Source: Blastocatellia bacterium (GTDB lineage: Bacteria > Acidobacteriota > Blastocatellia > HR10). Taken from it: a stretch of DNA of 39,034 nucleotides. The notes below the pieces were generated by a model. The model saw only the letters and a program-made list of their open reading frames with translations, was not told where the DNA came from and made no database searches. The DNA lies in the NCBI GenBank assembly GCA_035573895.1, contig DATLZR010000014.1:1-39034 (forward strand), given 5' to 3'. How positions within the stretch are numbered: position 1 is the first letter of the stretch; every line of letters starts with the position of its first letter. The position numbers and the translations under genes are program-made. Of this stretch, positions 23,969 to 31,728 are shown piece by piece.

Positions 23969-26900
23969 TCACCAATTGAATCGCGCCGCCAGTTGGACGA
24001 TACGAGGATCGTAGGCTCCGTTGGTGCCGGAGATGCGACCGAAGTTTGTACTGTTGATGTTGGTCGTCGGTCCACCGAAGCTGACCGTGTTGAGGAGGTT
24101 GAAGAACTCGGCGCGGAATTGGAAGCTTGTCGTTTCAGTGATCCGGATGCTCTTGATCGCGTTGAAGTCGAGTCGCCAGAATCCCGGGACGCTCAACACG
24201 CCGAAGCCCAGCGAACCCAGTCGGCCCGCTGCAGGATTCCGGAAGATTTGCGTATTGGCGCGACCATCCGGGCCGATGAGGCTCGGGTCGAAGTAGAAAA
24301 CGCCGTTGCCGGTTCGCCGCACGCGCACGAGCCGGCGAAGATCCTCAACGGTCATGCCGACGAGGTCAACGGTATTGCTCCCCGAACGTCCCGCGCGGTT
24401 GAGCGTGCCACGACCGGAGACAAACGAGAGCGGTTGCCCGGTATAGGCGATCAGGATTCCTCCGATCTGCCAGCCGCCGAAGACCCGCCCCACCCAACTG
24501 CTCGTATTCAGGAAGCGCTTGCCGGGACCGAACGGAAGCTCGTAAACAAATGTGGCGTTGACCCGATGGCGAGTGTCGAAGCTGGCGCGGCTGTATTCGT
24601 AGCGGGGACTGCGCAGCGTCACGAAGGCGGAGAAATTCGAACCGGAGCCTTCAAAATCCGTCAGAGCGCGTCCGAACGTGTAGTTGACGTTGAACTGCAA
24701 TCCCGATGCCAATCGGCGCCGCAGCTCCACCTGAAGAGAATGGTAGTTGGAGCTCGAACCGTTGGTGATCACATCGGAGAAGGACGCCTCCGGGTTCACG
24801 ACGAAGAAGTTGATCGGCAACCCACCGCGCGGACCCGTGAGCGCATTGAGGAAGTTCGTGAAAAGTTGATTGGCGAACTCGCCGGCCTCGTTTTGATCGA
24901 GCAAGGTGATGAAGGTGGAATTGCTGTAGAGAGCGCCCGATGTCGCTCCGAAGATCGCCGCCAGGATCGGCAGGGGGACTTGACCGGGAAGCCCTTGATT
25001 GTCAAATCGAGCCCCTCGTCCCATCTGACGGCTGATGGCAAGGTTTTGTTGTGCGGCCAGGAATTCCTGGAGGAAGCCGTTCTCGAAGATGTTCGTTTCG
25101 TTCAAATCAATCCCGCGCCAGAGCTTCAGACCGCGATTGCCGACATAACTGACTTCCAGAGCCAGGTTGGGCGTGAGCTCGCGGGCGATACTGAGCGACC
25201 ACGTTTGCACATAGGGCGTGCGGAGGTTCTCGGCGAAACCGAAGATCCCGCTGCCTCGATTGTCACGGAAGTTATCCAGTTGAGGAATGGGCACGCGGAA
25301 AGTTGGAACAGCCGGGACGGGGAATCCATTGCGGAACGAGGTGAACTGCGCTCCTCCCCGAATTCCCTGATCTGCCGTCGTGAGGGAGATCGTCTTGATG
25401 AACCCCGCATTGCTTCCTAAAGCGTTCGTGATGACGCTGGCGCTCTCGAGCGAATAAGCGATGGAGTATCCACCGCGAATGGATCCTTTGCCGGCTCCGC
25501 CCAGGAGGATGCGAGTTAACCAGTTGCGCTTCTCCGGCGCCCAGGCAAAGCCGAACGTCGGCGAGAAGTTGTTGTAGTCCTCGTTGAAGAACTTCCGCCC
25601 GTTGGATGAGCCGGCGAGATCAAGCATCACCGGTGACCCCGCGAGCACGCCCGGACGAAACAGGTTGCCCTTGCCTGAAACTCCGAAGAAGGCCGCTTCC
25701 CCGCCGACGGGCTGGAGCGCCAGCCGATTCGCTTGATCCGGCACACTCATATACTCATAGCGAAGGCCATAATTGAGCGTGAGAGTCGGCCTCGCTCTCC
25801 ACGAATCGGAGAAGTAGAAACCGAGGTAATTCTGACGGATCTTGTTGAAGAAAAATTCTCCTTCAACGAACCCCACCTTGGGATCCTTCACGTTGAAGGT
25901 GCGGGTCGTGCTGGCGATCTGACCGATGAGGATCGAGTAGACGTTCTGCGCCAGGCTGCGCGTCGTCGCCGTGCTGCTGGGGAAGGCGCTGGCGGGCAGT
26001 GCCGACGGATTCGCTGTGCTGACGCCGAGGATCAACCGCAGAATCGTCCCCGTGGTGCTGGTCGTCTGGTTGGCTGTGATCGAACGAAAGTCGCCGCCAA
26101 ACCGAATCGTGTGTCGTCCTCGAATCCAGGAGAAGTTATCGAGCCACTGGAAGTTCCGCGTGTTGCGCCCGCTGGTGACGCTGATGAGCTGAGGATCAAC
26201 GATCGTGGGAAAGTCAATGAAGACCTCCCGCCCCGCCACCTGGAACCGGTCCGGCTCCGTCCCGAAGATCACCGGAGCCGTCTGGAAGCCGAATCGAGCC
26301 TCATTGACTTTATTCGCTCCGAAGGTCGAGCGCAGAGCAAAGGAACCCGTCCGCCGCCACGAATCCTGGAATCCTCCCTTCATCCCGGGGAAGATGGGCT
26401 CGAATCCATTGAGCGTATCATTATCCGTATCGAAGCGGACGATGTGCAGGATTCCCTCGACCGTATGAGTATTGTTCAACCGCCAATCAACCCGCCAGCT
26501 CGGCCGGATGATCCGGGTCTTTGTCGGCACATTCCAACGAAAGCCGCCCGTGACCAACCCGTCCCCGATCTGGAAGTTATTCGGCAACGGATACCTGTCG
26601 CTGAGGATCTTGGTCGTGAAGGGATCGGCACTAATACCTCCCGCCTGGAACAGATCCACCGTGCGAAGCTGCCCGTCAGTACCGATGTAGCGAAAGATTC
26701 CTCGTCGCGCCTCATCCGTGAGGACTGTCCGATTGCGCGTCACTTCGCTGGCCTGCGTGGTGATGTCAAGTGACGTCCAGAGGAAGACTTTGTCCTTGAT
26801 GATGGGGAAGCTCGCGCGCCCACCGAATTGGTTCCGAATGAGCTTCTCGCGAGGAGTCCCCGTCAGGTTGTTGAAGAAGCTATTGGCATTGAGCACGGTG

Positions 26901-27670
26901 TTGCGGTGGAACTCGAAGAGACTCCCATGAAACTCATTGGTGCCGCTCGGTGTGACCATGCGGATGAAGGCCGCTCCGCTACCGGTCGCCGAAGCATCGG
27001 TGGTACTCGTCGTGATGCTGAATTGCTCGACGTTCTCCACCGTCGGCGAGGAGATGATGAAAAAGCCATCACCGGATCGGAGAAAGTTGTCCTGCACGTT
27101 GATCCCATCTTGCGTGATGTTGATGACCGACTGACGCAGTCCGTTGATGCGTGAGGCCCGCTCTCCGCCCGACGTCGAAATCCCCGCAACGGTCGTGGCG
27201 ATGGTGATGGGATTACGCGCCACCAGTGGCAGATCGAGAATTCGCCGCCGGTCAACGACAGTGGTCAGCTCCTGGCTGCTTTTGTTGATGACCTCTTCAC
27301 CGGTGCTGGTGACGGTCACCTCTTCGACCACACCTCCCACTTCCAGCTTCACGGTCACCGTCGCATAGGTCGCCACATCAATCCGCACATTCTCCCGAAC
27401 GAACTTCTTAAATCCCGGGGCGTCCACCGTCAGCGTGTAGACCCCGACGGGCAGAACCGGGAAGATGTAGACACCCTGTTCATTGGTCTCGGTCGTCCAG
27501 GTCGCATTGGTCCCCACATTGCGCACCTCGACTTTGACGCCCGGCAGGTAAGCCCCCTGGGGGTCTTGCACTGTTCCATCCAGACGCCCTGTATTGGCTT
27601 GCCCCCGGACGGCAGTAACTGAGACCACGACCAAAAGCAAAGAAAGGAAAAGTCGCAGAGGATGTCTCAT
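23969..27670 (-). CDS. TonB-dependent receptor with carboxypeptidase-regulatory N-terminal domain (copy 2)
   Basis: This 1233-aa paralogue of the downstream receptor has the same order of parts: signal peptide (1-24, ending VRG-Q), carboxypeptidase-regulatory-like domain (about 27-107, GRLDGTVQDPQGAYLPGVKV), plug (about 130-265) and beta-barrel ending VQLAARFNW. Shared blocks such as NITQDGIN, NANSFFNN and ETNIFENGFLQEFL/EVNIFENGFLQEFL show a tandem duplication followed by divergence. The ATG at 27670 is preceded by AAGGAGG. It has its own sigma-54-type promoter and palindromic site, and ends before a hairpin, so it is probably a separate transcript under the same control as copy 1. The ligand is unknown. 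Confidence 0.9.
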   Translation of the reverse strand: MRHPLRLFLSLLLVVVSVTAVRGQANTGRLDGTVQDPQGAYLPGVKVEVRNVGTNATWTTETNEQGVYIFPVLPVGVYTLTVDAPGFKKFVRENVRIDVATYATVTVKLEVGGVVEEVTVTSTGEEVINKSSQELTTVVDRRRILDLPLVARNPITIATTVAGISTSGGERASRINGLRQSVINITQDGINVQDNFLRSGDGFFIISSPTVENVEQFSITTSTTDASATGSGAAFIRMVTPSGTNEFHGSLFEFHRNTVLNANSFFNNLTGTPREKLIRNQFGGRASFPIIKDKVFLWTSLDITTQASEVTRNRTVLTDEARRGIFRYIGTDGQLRTVDLFQAGGISADPFTTKILSDRYPLPNNFQIGDGLVTGGFRWNVPTKTRIIRPSWRVDWRLNNTHTVEGILHIVRFDTDNDTLNGFEPIFPGMKGGFQDSWRRTGSFALRSTFGANKVNEARFGFQTAPVIFGTEPDRFQVAGREVFIDFPTIVDPQLISVTSGRNTRNFQWLDNFSWIRGRHTIRFGGDFRSITANQTTSTTGTILRLILGVSTANPSALPASAFPSSTATTRSLAQNVYSILIGQIASTTRTFNVKDPKVGFVEGEFFFNKIRQNYLGFYFSDSWRARPTLTLNYGLRYEYMSVPDQANRLALQPVGGEAAFFGVSGKGNLFRPGVLAGSPVMLDLAGSSNGRKFFNEDYNNFSPTFGFAWAPEKRNWLTRILLGGAGKGSIRGGYSIAYSLESASVITNALGSNAGFIKTISLTTADQGIRGGAQFTSFRNGFPVPAVPTFRVPIPQLDNFRDNRGSGIFGFAENLRTPYVQTWSLSIARELTPNLALEVSYVGNRGLKLWRGIDLNETNIFENGFLQEFLAAQQNLAISRQMGRGARFDNQGLPGQVPLPILAAIFGATSGALYSNSTFITLLDQNEAGEFANQLFTNFLNALTGPRGGLPINFFVVNPEASFSDVITNGSSSNYHSLQVELRRRLASGLQFNVNYTFGRALTDFEGSGSNFSAFVTLRSPRYEYSRASFDTRHRVNATFVYELPFGPGKRFLNTSSWVGRVFGGWQIGGILIAYTGQPLSFVSGRGTLNRAGRSGSNTVDLVGMTVEDLRRLVRVRRTGNGVFYFDPSLIGPDGRANTQIFRNPAAGRLGSLGFGVLSVPGFWRLDFNAIKSIRITETTSFQFRAEFFNLLNTVSFGGPTTNINSTNFGRISGTNGAYDPRIVQLAARFNW

Positions 27671-27711
27671 TGGTTTCCCTCCTTAGTTTTGGTTGTCCCG
27701 CGTCAAAAGCA

Positions 27712-27741
27712 GCGGAAAGCACAATGCGCTGTACTTTCCGC
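27712..27741 (-). other. 5'-leader hairpin of receptor copy 2
   Basis: GCGGAAAG (27712-27719) and CTTTCCGC (27734-27741) form a perfect 8-bp stem, extended by inner AC/GT pairs. The predicted transcription start from the -12 element is about 27742, so the mRNA would begin with this stem. It may stabilise the transcript or affect initiation. Confidence 0.5.
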
Positions 27742-27752
27742 GACCAGTTTAT

Positions 27753-27767
27753 GCAAATCCCGTGCCA
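27753..27767 (-). promoter_or_regulatory. sigma-54 (-24/-12) promoter of receptor copy 2
   Basis: On the minus strand TTGGCACGGGATTTGCAT contains TGGCACG with TTGCA at the exact RpoN spacing (TGGCAC complement 27762-27767, TTGC complement 27753-27756). This is a full match to the -24/-12 consensus. The leader would be about 72 bases. A TTGACT/TAAACT pair overlaps it with a 16-base spacer, so sigma-70 use is not excluded. Confidence 0.75.
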
Positions 27768-27844
27768 AGTCAAGCCTAATAAAGCAAATTACTGATCTGC
27801 TTCTCGTTAAAAGAGCAAAGGTCAGATTCGCTCCGCCCGATCTT

Positions 27845-27877
27845 CCATTTTTTCGGAAAGTTCATCCGAAATTTTGG
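27845..27877 (-). promoter_or_regulatory. palindromic upstream activator site of receptor copy 2
   Basis: CCATTTTTTCGGA (27845-27857), spacer AAGTTCA, and TCCGAAATTTTGG (27865-27877) repeat the palindrome of receptor copy 1. Its near edge is offset 78 bases from the -24 element, exactly as in copy 1, while the sequence between differs. Conservation of sequence and spacing in otherwise diverged DNA points to a bound regulator. Confidence 0.65.
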
Positions 27878-27878
27878 A

Positions 27879-28180
27879 TGAGCATGCCGCAGGCAGCCGA
27901 TGGCGGCCCTGACAGGGGCACGTCTGAAGGGAGACGTTCCTCGTCGGAGCAGGTCGTACTGTCTCAGTTTACGAGCCGTCTCCCTGTGAGGGCTCTTGAG
28001 TCCGCATTGATTCGCGGGTGATCAAGGCGGTGCTCCTGATGACCCCGGCTATGTCGGATACCACTGAGCGGTAGTGGTAGAATGGCATCGGGAGGACTTC
28101 CGCAAGGAGCCACATTGTTTATTGCCAGCGCGCCCACACGTCGGGAGACGCGCCGGTGAAAAGGTGCTCCCAAAGATGCA
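27879..28180. other. intergenic stretch, no gene seen
   Basis: No supported coding frame is seen between the receptor control region and the next promoter. Two inverted repeats occur: GGGAGACG (27929-27936) with CGTCTCCC (27977-27984), and TACCACT (28059-28065) with AGTGGTA (28073-28079), the latter a compact 7-bp stem with a 7-base loop. Their role is unknown. Confidence 0.35.
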
Positions 28181-28209
28181 TTGACAAAACTCTGGCTAAT
28201 TTTTATCAT
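28181..28209 (+). promoter_or_regulatory. strong sigma-70 promoter for the PuuD-like gene
   Basis: TTGACA (28181-28186), 17 bases, TATCAT (28204-28209) is a near-ideal housekeeping promoter. Transcription should start near 28216, giving an unusually long leader of about 237 bases before the start codon at 28453. Confidence 0.65.
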
Positions 28210-28236
28210 CATGCACCTGGCGATACAAGGAGGATG

Positions 28237-28347
28237 ATGGGCAAGCAGCAGGCGATCTCGGTTTGCTCCCTGGGTATCACGGGAATGTTGTTCTCATGTG
28301 ATGAAGGAAGGCCATCACATCTCTCACCGGAGGGACACAAACAATGA
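28237..28347 (+). CDS. possible leader ORF with lipoprotein-like signal
   Basis: This 36-codon frame lies in the long leader of the PuuD-like gene. A perfect AAGGAGG (28227-28233) precedes it, but only 3 bases separate it from the ATG at 28237, or none from an in-frame ATG at 28234, which is closer than usual. The peptide has a hydrophobic stretch ending in GMLFSC-D, reminiscent of a lipobox, and then a short polar tail. It could be a regulatory leader peptide, a tiny lipoprotein, or chance. Confidence 0.25.
   Translation: MGKQQAISVCSLGITGMLFSCDEGRPSHLSPEGHKQ
28296..28320 (+). other. leader hairpin 1 of the PuuD-like gene
   Basis: ATGTGATG (28296-28303) and CATCACAT (28313-28320) form a perfect 8-bp stem with a 9-base loop, inside the possible leader ORF and about 80 bases after the predicted transcription start. 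Confidence 0.4.
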
Positions 28348-28403
28348 GGGAGAGGGCGTCGCGTGTGACCTCCGGCAGAAGCAGTTGCAGGTGAACGACA
28401 GAA

Positions 28404-28426
28404 CGTCATGAGCTGGGCTCATGACG
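28404..28426 (+). other. leader hairpin 2 near the ribosome-binding site
   Basis: CGTCATGAGC (28404-28413) and GCTCATGACG (28417-28426) form a perfect 10-bp stem with a 3-base loop. It ends 13 bases before the AAAGGAGG of the PuuD-like gene. No T-run follows. It could affect translation or mRNA stability. Confidence 0.5.
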
Positions 28427-28452
28427 ATTCTCGAGCAGCAAAGGAGGGGGAT

Positions 28453-29253
28453 ATGCTGACACTACCTGTGATGGGTCTCATTGTGCTTTTGCTCCTTCAG
28501 CCGGAGCAGGGGCTCATTCATGCTCCGGATGCAACCTCCATGTTTAAGATTGCGCTGCGGTGGCTTCACTTCGCCGCCGGAATTACCTGGATCGGGCTCC
28601 TCTATTTCTTCAACCTGGTGAATGTGCCGGTGATGAAGAAGCTCGATCCCGCGACCCGAGGGAAAGTGGTTCCCGAGTTGATGCCGCGAGCCCTGTGGTG
28701 GTTTCGCTGGGGCGCGGTGGTGACCGTTTTGGTGGGATTGACCTACTATGCCATGTATATTCTTGCGTCGGAAGCGGAGAATGCGGGATTCAGTACCTGG
28801 AGCCTGTTTGGCCAGTGGCTCCTGGTGGTCATCATCGCCTGGGCGATCATCTACGGCTGCCTTCAGCCCGTCTCCGGCGTCCTCAACAAAGGGGCCGTTC
28901 TCGCCGTGATTGATGCGGTGGTCGTTCTCGTGATGTTCTATGTGTTGCTGAAGATCATGGGCACGACCAGCGAGGCCGGGAAGACACTGGGGAACAAATC
29001 GCTCTCGATCGCCTTCGGCGGTGGGCTGGGCATCATCATGCTGCTCAACGTATGGGGCATTATCTGGCCGGCGCAGAAGCGGATCATCGCCTGGACTAAA
29101 GAGAACGCCGAAAAGGGCACGGCCATGCCGCCTGAATCCGCCAAGCTTGCCCGCCGGGCCTTTCTCGCTTCGCGGACGAATGCCTGGCTCTCGTTGCCGA
29201 TGCTCTTTTTCATGGGTACGTCTCACGGCGATTACATCTGGTTTGCCCAGTAG
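28453..29253 (+). CDS. PuuD-like (urate oxidase N-terminal domain) membrane protein
   Basis: This 266-aa integral membrane protein has about seven hydrophobic segments (near 3-17, 29-55, 79-103, 116-136, 145-169, 182-206, 245-260). The segment LRWLHFAAGITWIGLLYFFNLVNVPVMKKL and later GIIWPAQKRIIAW resemble the membrane domain of PuuD urate hydroxylases. Full PuuD proteins carry a C-terminal cytochrome c domain; this one has no CXXCH and ends soon after the last helix. It may therefore be a stand-alone membrane subunit with a different role. The ATG at 28453 follows a strong AAAGGAGGGGG. No purine-degradation genes are nearby, so the urate function is uncertain. Confidence 0.6.
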   Translation: MLTLPVMGLIVLLLLQPEQGLIHAPDATSMFKIALRWLHFAAGITWIGLLYFFNLVNVPVMKKLDPATRGKVVPELMPRALWWFRWGAVVTVLVGLTYYAMYILASEAENAGFSTWSLFGQWLLVVIIAWAIIYGCLQPVSGVLNKGAVLAVIDAVVVLVMFYVLLKIMGTTSEAGKTLGNKSLSIAFGGGLGIIMLLNVWGIIWPAQKRIIAWTKENAEKGTAMPPESAKLARRAFLASRTNAWLSLPMLFFMGTSHGDYIWFAQ

Positions 29254-29326
29254 GGATGAGCGTTTTCGCGGCGCACCATCCGATGAGCCGACGATGAACA
29301 AAAGCGCCAGGCTCAGGTGATGAAGT

Positions 29327-29743
29327 CTATTTCCTGCGTTCCTCCTGATGCTGCCAGCAACGGCTCCCGGGAGGAACGCGACGCTGGCAGGGCTGACCGC
29401 TTCTTGTACGTGCGCCGCAGATGGTATAGCGGGATTCAGAAGAATCAGTTCTGTTCGTCGGAGGCACAGCGTCCCCATTTGTGCGAGGAAGAGCGTGCTC
29501 ATTGGAAGGAAGGACGTGCTCAATGTGAAGGGGTGGAGATGATTGGCGGGCCGGCCGCTGACTGATCATCCCGACGACAAATCCCAGGAGAAAGCCCGAT
29601 GCCAGAATGAAGCCCAGAAGTGTTACGCGGACGAACCGCCATTTCCTCGCGCAGCCGTCGCAGAATTGGCGGCTGTGCCATACGCGCCAGCGGAGGCGCT
29701 CAATCCGCTGACCACACTCCGTACAAAAGCGCGGCCTGTACAT
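29327..29743 (-). CDS. small zinc-ribbon membrane protein with C-terminal Cys/His motif
   Basis: This 138-aa protein has a zinc ribbon at the N-terminus (Cys7, Cys10, Cys28, Cys31: CTEC...CDGC) and one transmembrane helix at about 38-62 (VTLLGFILASGFLLGFVVGM). A Ser/Pro-rich linker leads to a second probable metal site, CGARTRSGQPCQRRV...CWQH. The C-terminal motif resembles a small family (DUF5763-like) that I recall by pattern only. The topology suggests one metal site on each side of the membrane. The function is unknown. It converges on the PuuD-like gene, with its stop 74 bases away. Confidence 0.6.
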   Translation of the reverse strand: MYRPRFCTECGQRIERLRWRVWHSRQFCDGCARKWRFVRVTLLGFILASGFLLGFVVGMISQRPARQSSPPLHIEHVLPSNEHALPRTNGDAVPPTNRTDSSESRYTICGARTRSGQPCQRRVPPGSRCWQHQEERRK

Positions 29744-29872
29744 CGCTTTCGATCATGCCCCGGAGAAGAGAACTCCCTCCGTGCACAGACCCGGATTGAC
29801 GTATCACGGGAGCCGGCAAAGGAACGATTTCCCCCTGCGACTCCTGTTGCTCAAGCATAAGCAATGAGTCGA

Positions 29873-30430
29873 ACCTCTGGCAACACGCTCGAAGGTGAGT
29901 CGTGTACCCTGCCGCGAAGAGATGAATACGCCCGGTCCACCGGCGCCGATTGCCGCGGCAATCGTGGCCGTACCGATCGTAGTAATGGGAGCGACCCGTA
30001 CACCCGCGACGATCACACCGGGGGTGAACAGCAGATCCACCTGCCCGAGAAGCTCTCCCTCAATCATGCCATAGCGCGAGTGGCTTCGCGGATGGCCGGA
30101 TCAATTCCGCGAATCCCCGCGAATGTGGTTGCGCCCAATTAGCAAGAGGGCATGCAGCGCAAGGGCCAGAATGGCCGCCCCGCCTCGACCCCACCGATCA
30201 ACGGGATCGGAATGAGAAATCCGAACAGCGCAGGGCCGGGAATCGTTCGAATCATGTTGATGAATCCCATCACGGGCTCGCGGAGCGGGAGATGGAGGGA
30301 TGAGATAGATCGCGATCGGAATACCGATCGTCAGAGCGCTCCCCGTGGGGAGAGCAACCAGTTCGAGATGCTCCATCGTCAATCGCCGGATTCCCTGACC
30401 GTCGTGCGAGAAAAATCCAGGGATACTCAT
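29873..30430 (-). pseudogene. frameshifted osmoprotectant ABC permease (OpuBB/ProW-like)
   Basis: Successive pieces of one permease occur in order on the minus strand but in changing frames. They are LTMEHLELVALPTGSALTIG (from 30430), GFINMIRTIPGPALFGFLI with PLIGG, AAILALALHALLLIGRNHI, GIRGIDPAIREATRAMA followed by a stop, and finally GVRVAPITTIGTATIAAAIG with GAGGPGVF. These match the consecutive helices of OpuBB/ProW glycine-betaine-type permeases. At least three frame changes separate the pieces, so the gene is dead. No ATPase or binding-protein gene adjoins it, so the rest of the transporter is lost or elsewhere. Region 29744-29872 holds nothing else recognisable. Confidence 0.8.
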
Positions 30431-30545
30431 AGAAGCGGATCCCGTGCTCGTTGCCTTTGAGCCGGACCGATAAAAATCCGGGGAGAAAGATCCGTCTTCT
30501 TTTTCCGAGGTATTTTTGACGATGGAGCAAGTGCTCCGGGGAGAA

Positions 30546-31586
30546 TCACGCCAGCGCCAGCATTCGGTCCAGCGACCGGCGGGCATCGGCGGCAACCGCC
30601 TCAGGCACCGTGATCCGATAGATCAGTTTCTGGAGCGAGCGAAGGACTTTGTCCAGCGTGATGCACTTCATGTACTCGCACAGGGCATCCTCCGAAACCG
30701 GGTAGAACTTTCGATCAGGGAAGAGGACCCGGAGCCGATAGACCATTCCCTTCTCCGTTCCGACGAGGAACTCTCGCGCCGATGATTTCTCCACGTGGCG
30801 AATCATTCCCTCGGTGGAGAGGAAATAAGAATTTCGCGGCAAATTGTCGCTCATGGCGCGGGCCAGGCAGGTTGTGGCGCAACCGCACTCCGGGTGAATG
30901 AGCAGATCGGCCTCGGGATGTTCTTCCCTCATGCGGTCAATGGCGGTCTCCTTGATCTTGGCGTGAACGTGACACTGCCCCGGCCAGAGCTGAAGTGGAC
31001 GCCGGGTCAATCCGCTCACCACCGCGCCGAGATATTTATCGGGGACGAAGAGAATCTCCCGCTCGGGAGGAACCGCCCGGATGACGTCCTGAGCATTACG
31101 CGACGTGCAGCAGTAATCCGATAGAGCTTTCACCTCGGCGGTGGAGTTGACATAGGTCACCACCACTGCATCGGGATTTTTCTTGCGCCAGGCTCGCAGT
31201 TGATCGGCGGTGACCGAGGCCGCCAGCGAGCATCCCGCCTCCAGATCGGGCAACAGAACCGTTTTGGACGGGCAGAGGATCGCTGCCGTCTCTGCCATGA
31301 AGTGAACACCGCAAAAGACGATCACCTCGGCATCGGTCCGGGCCGCCTGCTGACTCAGTCCAAGCGAGTCGCCGATGTAATCGGCCACTTCTTGAATTTC
31401 GGGAAGCTGGTAATTGTGGGCCAGAAGGATGGCCCGCCGCTCGACTTTCCAGCGGAGGACCTCGTTGGCCAGTTCCGCCAGCTCCTGGCAGAATTCCCGA
31501 CGGTCATAGCGACCCGGATAGAGATCGGCCGCGAACCGGTTGAACCGGTCGTAGAAGTATTCGCCCGTCAATGGTGCGTGGCTCAT
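30546..31586 (-). CDS. nadA: quinolinate synthase A
   Basis: This 346-aa protein is a complete NadA, which condenses iminoaspartate with dihydroxyacetone phosphate to quinolinate in de novo NAD synthesis. The three [4Fe-4S] ligands correspond to Cys119 (DLEAGCSLA), Cys234 (HPECGC) and Cys303 (ALCEYMKC), matching E. coli Cys113, Cys200 and Cys297. The substrate-binding blocks AHNYQLPEIQ, YVNSTAEVKA and WPGQCHVH are present. No nadB or nadC is nearby, so it is an isolated pathway gene. The ATG at 31586 (MSHAPLTGEYFYDRF) is the only plausible start. Confidence 0.96.
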   Translation of the reverse strand: MSHAPLTGEYFYDRFNRFAADLYPGRYDRREFCQELAELANEVLRWKVERRAILLAHNYQLPEIQEVADYIGDSLGLSQQAARTDAEVIVFCGVHFMAETAAILCPSKTVLLPDLEAGCSLAASVTADQLRAWRKKNPDAVVVTYVNSTAEVKALSDYCCTSRNAQDVIRAVPPEREILFVPDKYLGAVVSGLTRRPLQLWPGQCHVHAKIKETAIDRMREEHPEADLLIHPECGCATTCLARAMSDNLPRNSYFLSTEGMIRHVEKSSAREFLVGTEKGMVYRLRVLFPDRKFYPVSEDALCEYMKCITLDKVLRSLQKLIYRITVPEAVAADARRSLDRMLALA

Positions 31587-31728
31587 CTCCCGTGCGTCCG
31601 CGTCAAATCACAATTCTACCCGAAGTCGGGGAATCGGGAAAATGGAGAAACCAAATCCCGACGTGGCGCCGCAACCTCGCTCAAGTCCTGATTTCAACAC
31701 CGACCAAGCGACGCCGTACGGATTCGCA

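Noticed and set aside
20370-25420. Long plus-strand frames (20370-21608, 21684-22994, 23918-25420) opposite the TonB receptors
   Set aside because: Composition is charged and low in hydrophobic residues, with no ribosome-binding site or motif. The receptors on the minus strand are clearly the coding strand.
27746-27773. Sigma-70 promoter TTGACT-N16-TAAACT before receptor copy 2
   Set aside because: It overlaps the perfect -24/-12 element, has a short spacer and has no counterpart at receptor copy 1, whereas the sigma-54 signal is present at both. Kept only as a possibility.
28408-28452. ATG at 28408 as start of the PuuD-like protein
   Set aside because: It lies inside the perfect hairpin 28404-28426, and the ATG at 28453 has a much stronger AAAGGAGG ribosome-binding site.
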